A DNA stretch of 64,000 bases from Rothia gullae (lineage in GTDB: Bacteria; Actinomycetota; Actinomycetes; Actinomycetales; Micrococcaceae), in assembly GCF_024294905.1 (NCBI RefSeq), contig NZ_JANCOC010000001.1:5213-69212 (forward strand), written 5' to 3'. Under the pieces are notes generated by a model. The model saw only the letters and a list, made by a program, of their open reading frames with translations, searched no databases and was not told the origin of the DNA. Shown here in pieces: positions 8,623 to 16,415 of the stretch. Position 1 is the stretch's first letter. Every line of letters begins with the position of its first letter. The position numbers and the translations under genes are program-made.

Positions 8623-9276
8623 ATGACCTTAGCATCCTATACTGTCCGCACCGCCGAGCCTCATGAATATGCTGAGGCGCTCGAAGTGCTGATTGCCGCA
8701 TTCGATAGTGACCCCGCCATGATGGCAGTCATCGCGGGCGGTAGCCGCCAACAGGAGCTCGCCAAGCTCCGCGCCATTATGACCCTGCAGGTCTACGGCA
8801 ACTTCCAGGACCGCGGACGCGTTGACATTGGCATCGACGAATCCACCGGCAAAATTGTCGGCGTCTGCCTCTGGAGCACCCCCGAATCTCACGAAGGATC
8901 CTTCCTCAACGAACTCAAGCAGGTAGGCGCCTACTACAAGGCTCTCGGCTGTAAAACCCTGCTACGAGCCATCACGATGGAGCTGCATCTCCTCAAGTAC
9001 CGCCCCGCCTACAAGCATTGGTACCTCTTCAACATCGGTGTGCTCGAAGAATTCCGCGGTCGCGGCATCGGCTCGAAGCTACTCGACTACGGCACCGAAC
9101 GCATCGGCGACTACCCTGCCTACCTTGAAGCCTCGACCTACGACAGCGCCCGCCTCTACGAGCGCCGCGGATTCCTCTCCCTCGGACCGCTACACGGTGT
9201 CTTCTCCAAGGCGCACGCCGTCGGCATGGTCTACCCCGGAACCGGCCCGACTGAGATTGTGCAGCGCAACTCCTAA
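8623..9276 (+). CDS. GNAT-family N-acetyltransferase
   Basis: A 217-residue protein of the GNAT superfamily, which transfers the acetyl group of acetyl-CoA to an amine. The acetyl-CoA-binding motif A is visible around residues 140-155 (LEEFRGRGIGSKLL), followed by a region with YERRGFLSLG typical of the C-terminal part of the fold. The N-terminus (TVRTAEPHEYAEALEVL) is also typical. The ATG at 8623 has AAAGGG before it; a GTG at 8617 is possible but overlaps that site. It sits alone between two terminators inside the sucrose locus. The substrate cannot be predicted. Confidence 0.8.
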   Translation: MTLASYTVRTAEPHEYAEALEVLIAAFDSDPAMMAVIAGGSRQQELAKLRAIMTLQVYGNFQDRGRVDIGIDESTGKIVGVCLWSTPESHEGSFLNELKQVGAYYKALGCKTLLRAITMELHLLKYRPAYKHWYLFNIGVLEEFRGRGIGSKLLDYGTERIGDYPAYLEASTYDSARLYERRGFLSLGPLHGVFSKAHAVGMVYPGTGPTEIVQRNS

Positions 9277-9316
9277 ACTTCCGGAGGCTCACAAAACCGA
9301 TAAATGTATATGCAAA

Positions 9317-9354
9317 ATCCGCCCCACAGCGAGCACCCGCACGGTGGGGCGGAT
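9317..9354. terminator. Bidirectional terminator between the GNAT and LacI genes
   Basis: ATCCGCCCCAC (9317-9327) pairs perfectly with GTGGGGCGGAT (9344-9354). It lies between convergent genes, with CTTTATT on one side and an A-rich flank (TGCAAA) on the other, so it can serve both strands. Confidence 0.85.
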
Positions 9355-9378
9355 CTTTATTCTCGGAAGATGAGATTC

Positions 9379-10455
9379 TTATTGGAGCTCATTCGGAGCA
9401 GACATATCAGGCTGAATCTGATCCAGATCTGGGATAGAACGCACCGTAGCCCCCAAATGAAGCTCAATCGGGAGTACATCAGCTGCCTGGGTAATCGGAG
9501 GAGCCTCCTCCGCGGGGGAATCCTGCTGCTGTAGCTCAATCAACTCCATCAGCCGCTGGGCGGCACGCTCCGCAATGCCCTCAATCGGCTGAACCACGGT
9601 CGCTAGCTCCGGCATGAGTACCTGAACGCTCTGAGTGCCGTCGTAACCGACCACCTGGAAATCCTCAGGAACACGGATTCCACGGGCACGCGCCCAGCCC
9701 AGGGTGAGTGCGGCGTAATTATCGTTGGAGGCGAAGACTGCGTCTACCGGTTCGGGGGTATCGGCACGCTCATCCAGGTAGCGGTAGAGCATCTCACGCT
9801 TAATGCCCAGCGAAGGGTGGAAGCCCAGCTCCACGAACACCGGCATGAGCCCCGCCTCAAGCATTGCCTCACGGTAGCCGCGCTGACGTTCATTGTGCTC
9901 ACCCAGGGTAGAAGTTACGTGCACAATATTCTGCGCACCCGTGGCGATGAGGTGCTCCGTGGCGGCGCGGGCACCTCCGTAGTTATCGGAGCGAATATTC
10001 GGGTAGAAGCCGCTTTCGAGACGGTCTACGGTCACCAGGGGAGCCTGCGCATGCGGAATATTGACCAGTGCGTCTGAGTGGGTGCCACTGATGATGCCGT
10101 CTACCTGATTGGAGAAGAGCATCTCCAGGTAGCGCTTTTCTTGCTCGGGATGATCGTCGCTATTGCAGAGAATGACCCGGTAGCCCTCTTTGGCAAGGTA
10201 ACTTTCGAGGCGGTACACCATCTCCCCGTAGAAGGGGTTTGCAACCGTGGGGAAGATAAGGCCCACCGTCTGCGAGCGCTGACCCTGCAGGCTACGGGCG
10301 ATGGCATTGGGGCGGTAGCCGAGCTCCCGCATTGCCTCGTGGACCTTGGTGCGGGTATTTTCGCTCAGGTAGCCGCGGTTATTGAGCACGCGGGATACGG
10401 TAGTGGGGGAGACTCCCGCGCGGGCTGCAACATCGCTGAGTTTAGGTTTCGCCAC
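9379..10455 (-). CDS. LacI-family transcriptional regulator
   Basis: A 358-residue repressor. The N-terminal helix-turn-helix and hinge are classical (KLSDVAARAGVSPTTVSRVLNN), followed by a periplasmic-binding-protein-like sugar-sensing domain (TVGLIFPTVANPFYGEMVYRLE; DAVFASNDNYAALTLGWARARG). I choose the GTG at 10455 because AAGGGA lies six bases before it; an ATG at 10473 would add six residues but has no ribosome binding site and lies inside the operator-like sequence. It is convergent with the acetyltransferase gene and close to scrB and the broken PTS gene, so it probably governs sucrose use. An operator-like site over its own start suggests autoregulation. Confidence 0.88.
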   Translation of the reverse strand: MAKPKLSDVAARAGVSPTTVSRVLNNRGYLSENTRTKVHEAMRELGYRPNAIARSLQGQRSQTVGLIFPTVANPFYGEMVYRLESYLAKEGYRVILCNSDDHPEQEKRYLEMLFSNQVDGIISGTHSDALVNIPHAQAPLVTVDRLESGFYPNIRSDNYGGARAATEHLIATGAQNIVHVTSTLGEHNERQRGYREAMLEAGLMPVFVELGFHPSLGIKREMLYRYLDERADTPEPVDAVFASNDNYAALTLGWARARGIRVPEDFQVVGYDGTQSVQVLMPELATVVQPIEGIAERAAQRLMELIELQQQDSPAEEAPPITQAADVLPIELHLGATVRSIPDLDQIQPDMSAPNELQ

Positions 10456-10470
10456 GGGGGTTCCCTTCGG

Positions 10471-10490
10471 CATGCTAAACGATTGACATA
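10471..10490 (-). promoter_or_regulatory. Operator-like site at the LacI gene start
   Basis: On the minus strand the sequence TATGTCAATCGTTTAGCATG shares 15 of 20 bases, including TATGTCAA and a central CGT, with the palindrome at 6875-6894. It lies 16 bases before the preferred GTG start. Confidence 0.5.
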
Positions 10491-10605
10491 TCTCTCTACT
10501 ATACCTTCTTCACTGGGGGTAGCGGGGCCTCGAAAATCAGAAAAAGCGCTTTTCCACTGTGCTGTCTCCCCTGTGCTGTCAAACGCACCGATTCGTCGTA
10601 CCGGT

Positions 10606-11919
10606 CTACAACACCGGAACAATCGGCACCCGAGCCCCCACCTCATGAGAAGAGCCAACCGCCAACGAATCATCCAACACAGCACAATGAGTAGCCGCCG
10701 CCAACGATGACAACATGTGCGAAGCAGACTTCGGCAGAGGATACGCCACACCATCACGCACCGTCACCGGTACCAAACGCGAACCCGCCGGCTTACGCAA
10801 AGTAGCCACCGGATCACCCAGAACCGCCGAATCCAGCTCAGGCAGAGGCATATCCCTCATACCAGCCAAAAGCGGTGGCAAATACGAATACAAAGCCGTG
10901 TACGCAGCCAAAGGATTACCCGGAAGGCCCAACACAAAACGCTCACGACCCGAATTCGGGCCCGTCTCCGGAATCGGCAAACGCGCAGCCAACGCAGGAT
11001 GACCCGGACGCACATCCACCGACTCAAACAAGTAGGTCGCACCCATATCGTTGAGCACCTTACGCACCAAATCAACACCCGAGGTGCTCGACCCGCCCGT
11101 AAACACCAACACGCGAGCCGTCGATGTAGACAAAAACGTGCGGAACTCAGACTCAACATCCGCCAGGCGAATTGACGGACGCACTTCACAACCAGCAGAA
11201 ATAATCGCATGCTCCATAAAGCCGCCAAACGCATCACGCACCTGACCCGGCGCGGGCATACCAAACGTAATGACCTCGTTACCCGTAAACGCACAACGCA
11301 CCGGAATCGGGGCGTACACCGGCAACTCATCAAAACCATTCGTGCCCAAAAACGCCGCCATACGAGCAGACACACGGTCACCGTGGTGCGCCAACAGCTC
11401 GCCACGCTCCAGCTCAGCACCAGCATGGCGAATATCAGCGCCCACGGCTGGAGGCTCAAAACCCTCCGCCATATCTAGGTAATGAATACTCGCCCGAGTC
11501 TCCAAGTGGGAACCCACGCCCGGACGAGAAGAACCCTCCGCACCCTCATACAGGCGGGAATGCTCCTCACGCACAATCGCCTCGGCACCCTCAGGGAGCA
11601 AACCACCCGTCAAAATCGGGGTTGCCTCACCCGGAGCAATCGGCACCGTCAGACGGTGAATATTCGCGCGAGAATCCTCCGGATACGCCGGCGTCACCAG
11701 ACGCCACGGAGGGGCACCCGCCACAGCGTAACCGTCCATCGCAGAGGAGCTGTAGTGGGGCACCTGCATCATCGAATAAACATCATCCGCCAAATAGTGG
11801 CCAATCGTCGCCAACAGCGGCAAAGACTGCGTCTTCACATGGTGCGCAATGTCCAGACCCTGCTCATGCAGAATCTGGCGGGCCTGCTGCCACGAAACAG
11901 AAGGAATATGATGAGACAT
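10606..11919 (-). CDS. moeA: Molybdopterin molybdenumtransferase MoeA, paralogue 1
   Basis: MoeA inserts molybdate into adenylylated molybdopterin. The 437-residue product has the family landmarks SSSAMDGYAV, PILTGGLLPEGAEAIVREE and FVLGLPGNPLAAYTALYSYLPPLL. Two motifs are divergent: the usual SGGxSxG segment reads TGGSSTSGVDLV, and the AD-A-V segment (here GAEAIV) has Glu instead of Asp. The ATG at 11919 is preceded by GAGGT; another ATG at 11931 is possible. It is last in the minus-strand series moaA-moaD-mobA-moeA. A second, more canonical moeA lies at 16416-17795, so this copy may be specialised or act in the mobA/moaD branch. Confidence 0.88.
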   Translation of the reverse strand: MSHHIPSVSWQQARQILHEQGLDIAHHVKTQSLPLLATIGHYLADDVYSMMQVPHYSSSAMDGYAVAGAPPWRLVTPAYPEDSRANIHRLTVPIAPGEATPILTGGLLPEGAEAIVREEHSRLYEGAEGSSRPGVGSHLETRASIHYLDMAEGFEPPAVGADIRHAGAELERGELLAHHGDRVSARMAAFLGTNGFDELPVYAPIPVRCAFTGNEVITFGMPAPGQVRDAFGGFMEHAIISAGCEVRPSIRLADVESEFRTFLSTSTARVLVFTGGSSTSGVDLVRKVLNDMGATYLFESVDVRPGHPALAARLPIPETGPNSGRERFVLGLPGNPLAAYTALYSYLPPLLAGMRDMPLPELDSAVLGDPVATLRKPAGSRLVPVTVRDGVAYPLPKSASHMLSSLAAATHCAVLDDSLAVGSSHEVGARVPIVPVL

Positions 11920-12005
11920 CGTACCTCGCATGTACAAAAAATGTGTATGGGACGCGCACCAGCGTGCGAGCTCAAAAAACGCTACCGAATCCGGCGCCCA
12001 GAGCC

Positions 12006-12024
12006 CTAACCTACTACCTAGGTT
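12006..12024. promoter_or_regulatory. 19-bp palindrome upstream of moeA paralogue 1
   Basis: TAACCTA (12006-12012), five bases, then TAGGTTA (12018-12024) form a perfect inverted repeat about 90 bases before the moeA start, in the space after mobA. It looks like a repressor operator. The regulator is unknown. Confidence 0.4.
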
Positions 12025-12065
12025 ACTCGTAGCTTGGCAATTAGCACTCCTGGGTGCCTCAGATG

Positions 12066-12758
12066 CTAATAACTCGACCAGAGCGAAGTCGTATAACCGA
12101 GAGCCTGCGCCTGTTCCCACGTATCAACATCGGCGGTGTCAGCGGCAGACATCTGAACCGCCACCGGGTGCAAACGGCGCAAAAAAGAACGAACAGAAGC
12201 GTCAGTGGTACCGGTCGAAAAGACCGATCGGATTGCTTCAAAACGGTAAATACCAACCAGTGGCTGATAGATGCCCTCAGCAACACCCCAAAAACCGGCA
12301 GATGATGCAGCACCAGCGGGGGCTGACTGCCCTACAGAAGCCTGCTCGGCAGCCCGCGCGGCGGCAATCAACTGCTGAACCGCCGGGGCAATACGCGGAG
12401 TATCCACACCCAAAATCAGACACCATTCAGGCAGAAGCACCTGCGAGCGCTCGCAATCGGCCGCAATACACTCCAAGCCGGCATGAATCGCCGCGGCAGG
12501 ACCCGAAAAAGGCGGATCCTCACGAGTACGCAACACCCCCGACGGCAACGGCAAGTTCTCAGGACCCACCACCACGCGCGGGGATGCGGAGGCCACCGCC
12601 TCCAGGGCACAATCCAGCAGGGTATTTGTGCCATCAGACAGGGATGCCTTCGGAACGTGGTTCAGGCGGCGAGAAGCTCCTCCGGCAACAACGACCGCGG
12701 CGCACAAAAAATCACCCTCAGCGGTAAGCCCAGAACCGGGCATCTTATCCGCCCGCAT
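12066..12758 (-). CDS. mobA: Molybdenum cofactor guanylyltransferase MobA-like (NTP transferase)
   Basis: A 230-residue nucleotidyltransferase-fold protein. The N-terminal loop AAVVVAGGASRRLNHVPKASL is the GTP-binding motif of MobA, and the segment LILGVDTPRIAP carries the metal-binding Asp. MobA attaches GMP to Moco to make the bis-MGD form needed by nitrate reductase NarG. The G of the usual RxGxxK motif is replaced (RRLNHVPK), a small deviation. Its ATG overlaps the moaD stop (TAATG on the minus strand), so translation is probably coupled. A start at 12743 is also possible. The alternative is another small nucleotidyltransferase, but the context favours MobA. Confidence 0.82.
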   Translation of the reverse strand: MRADKMPGSGLTAEGDFLCAAVVVAGGASRRLNHVPKASLSDGTNTLLDCALEAVASASPRVVVGPENLPLPSGVLRTREDPPFSGPAAAIHAGLECIAADCERSQVLLPEWCLILGVDTPRIAPAVQQLIAAARAAEQASVGQSAPAGAASSAGFWGVAEGIYQPLVGIYRFEAIRSVFSTGTTDASVRSFLRRLHPVAVQMSAADTADVDTWEQAQALGYTTSLWSSY

Positions 12759-13024
12759 TATCCACCCGCAAAGGGAGGCAAAACGTCCACACGATCGGCA
12801 TCCTGCAGGGGCACTTGTGCATCAGAACGGGCACCGTTGACTAGGAACGAGCACTGCTCCATCACTTGCGCAAGAGTCAGACCGGAAGGAGTCGTACCCT
12901 CCAAACTCTGGCCCAGATGCTCAATCAGTGTGCCAAGAGTCGCAGACGACAGCTCAGCCAAGGGCACCGACAGCTGTGCGGTACCCGACGCGGCACGCGC
13001 GGCAGCGAAAAAATGAACCTGCAT
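12758..13024 (-). CDS. moaD: Molybdopterin synthase small subunit MoaD
   Basis: An 88-residue ubiquitin-fold sulfur carrier that ends in Gly-Gly (PPFAGG), the tail that is adenylylated by MoeB and then carries the thiocarboxylate used by MoaE to make molybdopterin. AGGAG lies just before the ATG at 13024. The stop overlaps the mobA start. moaE, its partner, is at 18963 on the other strand and the MoeB-type activator at 19597, so the sulfur-transfer pathway is complete in this island. Confidence 0.9.
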   Translation of the reverse strand: MQVHFFAAARAASGTAQLSVPLAELSSATLGTLIEHLGQSLEGTTPSGLTLAQVMEQCSFLVNGARSDAQVPLQDADRVDVLPPFAGG

Positions 13025-13128
13025 AATGCTCCTCAATTCTAAGTCAGGGGACAGCCGAAAATTACGGGTGCAAGATGCCGGTAAAAAGCCTTATCCGTGC
13101 ATCTTCGACTGATGAACCGGCACCTTTC

Positions 13129-14340
13129 TTAACCGCCAATAGCGCTCATCGAGCGGCTCGCCTTAGCGAACTCCTCAATATCGAAGTCAGCGTCTTCTTT
13201 ACCGTGGGCGCGCGGCTTAAACCACATACCCTCACGCCAACGCAGAGCCAGCTGCTGATCGTCAGCGCCAGAACGCAGAAGCTGCATCAAATCAGTCTCA
13301 GTGTCGGAGAACAGGCAGGAGCGGATCTTACCGTCCGCCGTCAGACGGGTACGGGTGCACGCACTGCAGAACGACTCCGTGACCGAGGCGATAATGCCCA
13401 CACGACCCAGCGACTCGGTACCGTCAGCCGGGAAGCCAGCCTCGTCCAGGGCAGTGCCGAGCGGGTACACATCCCACAGCTGAGCGGGGGAGTCGCCACG
13501 CGCCTCCGCCACCGACCCCAGAACATACTCAGCCGACAGCTTCTCACGAATCTCAGCGGCAGTAATCGTGCCCTCACGGGTCCAACGGTTATCGGCATCC
13601 AGCGGCATCTGCTCAATAAAACGCAACTGATAGCCACCCGCCAACGCCCAGCGCAGAAGCTCCGGAGCCTGGTCATCGTTCAGACCCGGCATCAGCACAG
13701 CATTAATCTTGATGGGCCACAGTCCAGCCTCCGCTGCACCGTCAATACCCTTGAGTACGGCGTCAAGCTTGTCGCGGCGAGCCAAAGCCGCGAAAGTCTC
13801 ACGGCAAATTGTATCCAGAGAAACATTGATACGGGTCAGGCCAGCCTCCGCCAACGCGGCTGCACGCTTCTCCAAACCAATACCGTTCGTCGTAATAGCA
13901 AGCGGAACATCCGGATGCGCCTGATGGATGCGGGAAATAATGTCCACCAAATCGGCGCGCACCAGCGGCTCGCCACCGGTAAAGCGAATCTCCTCCACGC
14001 CCAGCTCAGTAATCGCAATATCGGCAAGGCGCGCAATCTCCTCGGCGGAGAGCAGATTCTCCTTGGGAAGCCACTGCAAACCATCCGCCGGCATGCAATA
14101 AATGCAACGAAGATTACATTTATCGGTCAGAGAGATACGCAGATCCGTCGCCACGCGGCCCCAACGGTCCAAGAGCGGACCGCTGTTCGTAATATTCGGG
14201 AGCTTACGCTGGGCCTTTACGCTACTCTCAGATTTTTGGGGCGTCACAAAAGCAGCCCCGTTACCCTCCGCAGAAGATAAGGTGCTTAACATTGGGCCCG
14301 CAATGAGCTCAGAAGAAGCTGAATTTGCCGTGTACGCCAT
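13129..14340 (-). CDS. moaA: GTP 3',8-cyclase MoaA (radical SAM)
   Basis: MoaA starts Moco synthesis by converting GTP to the cyclic precursor used by MoaC. The 403-residue product has the radical SAM cluster motif CNLRCIYC (Cys 75, 79, 82), the SAM-binding FTGGEPLVR, the C-terminal cluster region FCSACTRTRLTADGKIRSCLF, and the C-terminal Gly-Gly found in MoaA. The first 50 residues or so before LLDRWGR are a Ser/Ala-rich extension not usual in the family; a later start at 14292 (Met17) would shorten it. It is divergent from modA, with the shared control region at 14341-14572. Confidence 0.96.
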   Translation of the reverse strand: MAYTANSASSELIAGPMLSTLSSAEGNGAAFVTPQKSESSVKAQRKLPNITNSGPLLDRWGRVATDLRISLTDKCNLRCIYCMPADGLQWLPKENLLSAEEIARLADIAITELGVEEIRFTGGEPLVRADLVDIISRIHQAHPDVPLAITTNGIGLEKRAAALAEAGLTRINVSLDTICRETFAALARRDKLDAVLKGIDGAAEAGLWPIKINAVLMPGLNDDQAPELLRWALAGGYQLRFIEQMPLDADNRWTREGTITAAEIREKLSAEYVLGSVAEARGDSPAQLWDVYPLGTALDEAGFPADGTESLGRVGIIASVTESFCSACTRTRLTADGKIRSCLFSDTETDLMQLLRSGADDQQLALRWREGMWFKPRAHGKEDADFDIEEFAKASRSMSAIGG

Positions 14341-14572
14341 GTAAAACCTATGTGGAAAATTTGCATATTTCAGGTGACAATATGATTATTCCATGTTCCG
14401 GCGCCCCGCACATAGTGTGTGCAGGGTAAGTTACAACTGCGCCACCGCAGACAACCACGACGAAGTAACGCCGCGTGTACAAGCTAGGGATGTACACGGA
14501 ACGTCATACAGAGCCCGCACATGGACGCACCTCACCTTCAATAGCAGTACGAACTAACCAAGGAAATACCTC
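14341..14572. promoter_or_regulatory. Divergent control region between moaA and modA with an operator-like repeat
   Basis: The 232-base spacer must hold both promoters. Its clearest element is CGTGTAC (14474-14480), eleven bases, then GTACACG (14492-14498), a perfect 7-bp inverted repeat about 75 bases before modA. It does not resemble the E. coli ModE site. No Moco-type riboswitch structure is evident. Confidence 0.45.
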
Positions 14573-15379
14573 ATGAAGACCCCCCTCGCAGCCCTCAGCG
14601 CGCTCGCCGCCGCAACCCTCGCCCTCACCGGATGCGGCGCCACCCAGAGCTCCTCTTCGTCCGCTGCCTCCGCATCGAGCAGCCAGGCTGCCTCCGGCAA
14701 GGTCGAAGTCTTCGCTGCAGCCTCCCTGAACAACGCCGGCGCAGACCTCGAAAAGGCATACGAAGCCGCCAACCCCGGCGTGGACGTCACCTTCGTCTAC
14801 GAAGGCTCCGCAAAGCTCGTCAACCAGATTGAGCAGGGCGCAACCCCCGACCTGCTCATCACCGCAGACACCAAGAACATGGATAAAGCAAAGAAGCTCG
14901 ACCAGTTTTCCGACTCCAAAACCAACGTTCTGGTCACCAACAAGCTCGTGCTCGTCACCGCCGAAGGCAACCCCGGCAAGATCAACAGCCTCGACGACCT
15001 CAAGACCACCGACGGCGTCGTCGCAGTCTGCAAGGAAGACGTCCCCTGCGGCACCATCGCCCACCAGGAACTGAAGAAGCACAACATCACCCTCAAGAAC
15101 GCAACCACCGAAAGCAAGGTCACCGACGTAGCCACCAAGGTCACCACCGGTAACGCCGATGCGGGCTTCATCTACACCACCGACCTCGCCGCCGCCAAGA
15201 AAAAGGGTGTCAACCTCGGCTCCGTCGAGCTGACCGACGTGGAACGCAACGAATACCCCGCAGCGCTCAGCAAGAGCGGCTCTTCCTCCGAAACCGCGAA
15301 GAAGTTCAATGAATGGCTGAAGAACTCCGACGAGGCGAAGAAAATCCTCACCGAGTACGGCTTCAACACCGCACAGTAA
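14573..15379 (+). CDS. modA: Molybdate-binding lipoprotein ModA
   Basis: The extracellular binding component of the molybdate ABC importer, 268 residues. It has a lipoprotein signal (LALTGC, Cys21), a Ser/Ala spacer and the ModA fold opening VEVFAAASLNNAGADLEKAYE, with the anion-binding Ser in AAAS and in YEGSAKLVNQI. The downstream segment GNADAGFIYTTDL is also typical. AAGGA precedes the ATG. modB follows after 43 bases. It is placed beside the Moco genes and nitrate reductase, which need molybdate. A tungstate preference cannot be ruled out. Confidence 0.93.
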   Translation: MKTPLAALSALAAATLALTGCGATQSSSSSAASASSSQAASGKVEVFAAASLNNAGADLEKAYEAANPGVDVTFVYEGSAKLVNQIEQGATPDLLITADTKNMDKAKKLDQFSDSKTNVLVTNKLVLVTAEGNPGKINSLDDLKTTDGVVAVCKEDVPCGTIAHQELKKHNITLKNATTESKVTDVATKVTTGNADAGFIYTTDLAAAKKKGVNLGSVELTDVERNEYPAALSKSGSSSETAKKFNEWLKNSDEAKKILTEYGFNTAQ

Positions 15380-15422
15380 TTCAACACCGTCACAGTAGGG
15401 AACAACCCGCGTCTCATCACCC

Positions 15423-16292
15423 ATGACAGACACTACCTCTACCCATCGCAACGCCGGAACCTCACGCACACCCGGAAGCAGACTCTTCGCCTCCGTGCCC
15501 GTGCTCTTCCTGGTTCCGGCGTCGCTGGGTATTTTCCTCATTGCCGGACCGCTCCTCGGGCTCTTCCTCAACATCCCCTGGAACCAGCTCGGCAGCATCT
15601 TCACCCCGCAGGTGCTCGGGGCGGCAAACCTCTCCCTCAGCACCGCCGCCGCCTCCACCCTCATCTGCGGGCTTCTCGGTACGCCCCTGGCGCTCGTGCT
15701 TTCCAAAGTGCTCAACCGCTCGCGGCTACACCGATTTGGGTCAGTTCTCTACGCCATCATCTACACCCCGGTGATTCTCTCCCCGGTTGTCTCCGGCCTC
15801 GGGCTGCTCTTCTTCTGGGGACGCAAAGGCATGATCGGCACCTACCTCTACCAGGCAGGAATCTCCATCCCCTTCACCCCCAACGCTGTGATTATCGCCC
15901 AGGTCTTCGTCGCCCTGCCCTTCTTCGTTGCCACCGCGGTCACCACCCTGCAGGCTATTCCCCGCGAATACGAAGAAATCGCCCTCGTCGAAGGCGCTAA
16001 ACCCGCAGAAATCACCTTCAAAGTGCTCCTACCCCTCGCCGCGCCCGGCCTCGCCACCGCCTTCCTGCTGTCCTTCGCCCGCGCCCTCGGCGAATACGGC
16101 GCAACCGTCACCTTCGCCGGCAATGTGCAAGGTAAAACTCAAACCATACCCCTCGCCATCGACCTGGCCATCAACAGCAGCGACATCCCCAGCGCCCTCG
16201 GAAGCGCCCTGATACTCATCAGCCTCTACCTAGGAATCTTCGGGGTCCTCGGCCTAATCCGCGCCCTCAAAAAACTACGCGAAAGCACCTGA
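15423..16292 (+). CDS. modB: Molybdate ABC transporter permease ModB
   Basis: A 289-residue inner-membrane permease with about six membrane segments. The ATPase-docking EAA loop is clear (EYEEIALVEGAKPAEITFKV), followed by the ModB-typical ALGEYGATVTFAGN. It is expected to pair with ModA and an ATPase. No modC follows: the next gene is a moeA. So the ATPase must come from elsewhere, possibly the orphan ATPase at 2253. The Ser/Thr-rich N-terminal 30 residues are longer than in most ModB proteins. Confidence 0.93.
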   Translation: MTDTTSTHRNAGTSRTPGSRLFASVPVLFLVPASLGIFLIAGPLLGLFLNIPWNQLGSIFTPQVLGAANLSLSTAAASTLICGLLGTPLALVLSKVLNRSRLHRFGSVLYAIIYTPVILSPVVSGLGLLFFWGRKGMIGTYLYQAGISIPFTPNAVIIAQVFVALPFFVATAVTTLQAIPREYEEIALVEGAKPAEITFKVLLPLAAPGLATAFLLSFARALGEYGATVTFAGNVQGKTQTIPLAIDLAINSSDIPSALGSALILISLYLGIFGVLGLIRALKKLREST

Positions 16293-16415
16293 TAAGCCAC
16301 TCCGCCGCTCACCCCACCCCCTGGCATGCAGAGAGCCTTAGGACAAGCTCCATTTACCAGCCCACAAACACACACCTACACTAGTCATAACCGCCGCCGC
16401 ACGATTGGAACCTCC

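Noticed and set aside
11930..12727. A 265-codon plus-strand frame across the mobA region.
   Set aside because: It lies antisense to mobA, which has clear MobA motifs; its product is Arg/Pro/Gln-rich with no domain.
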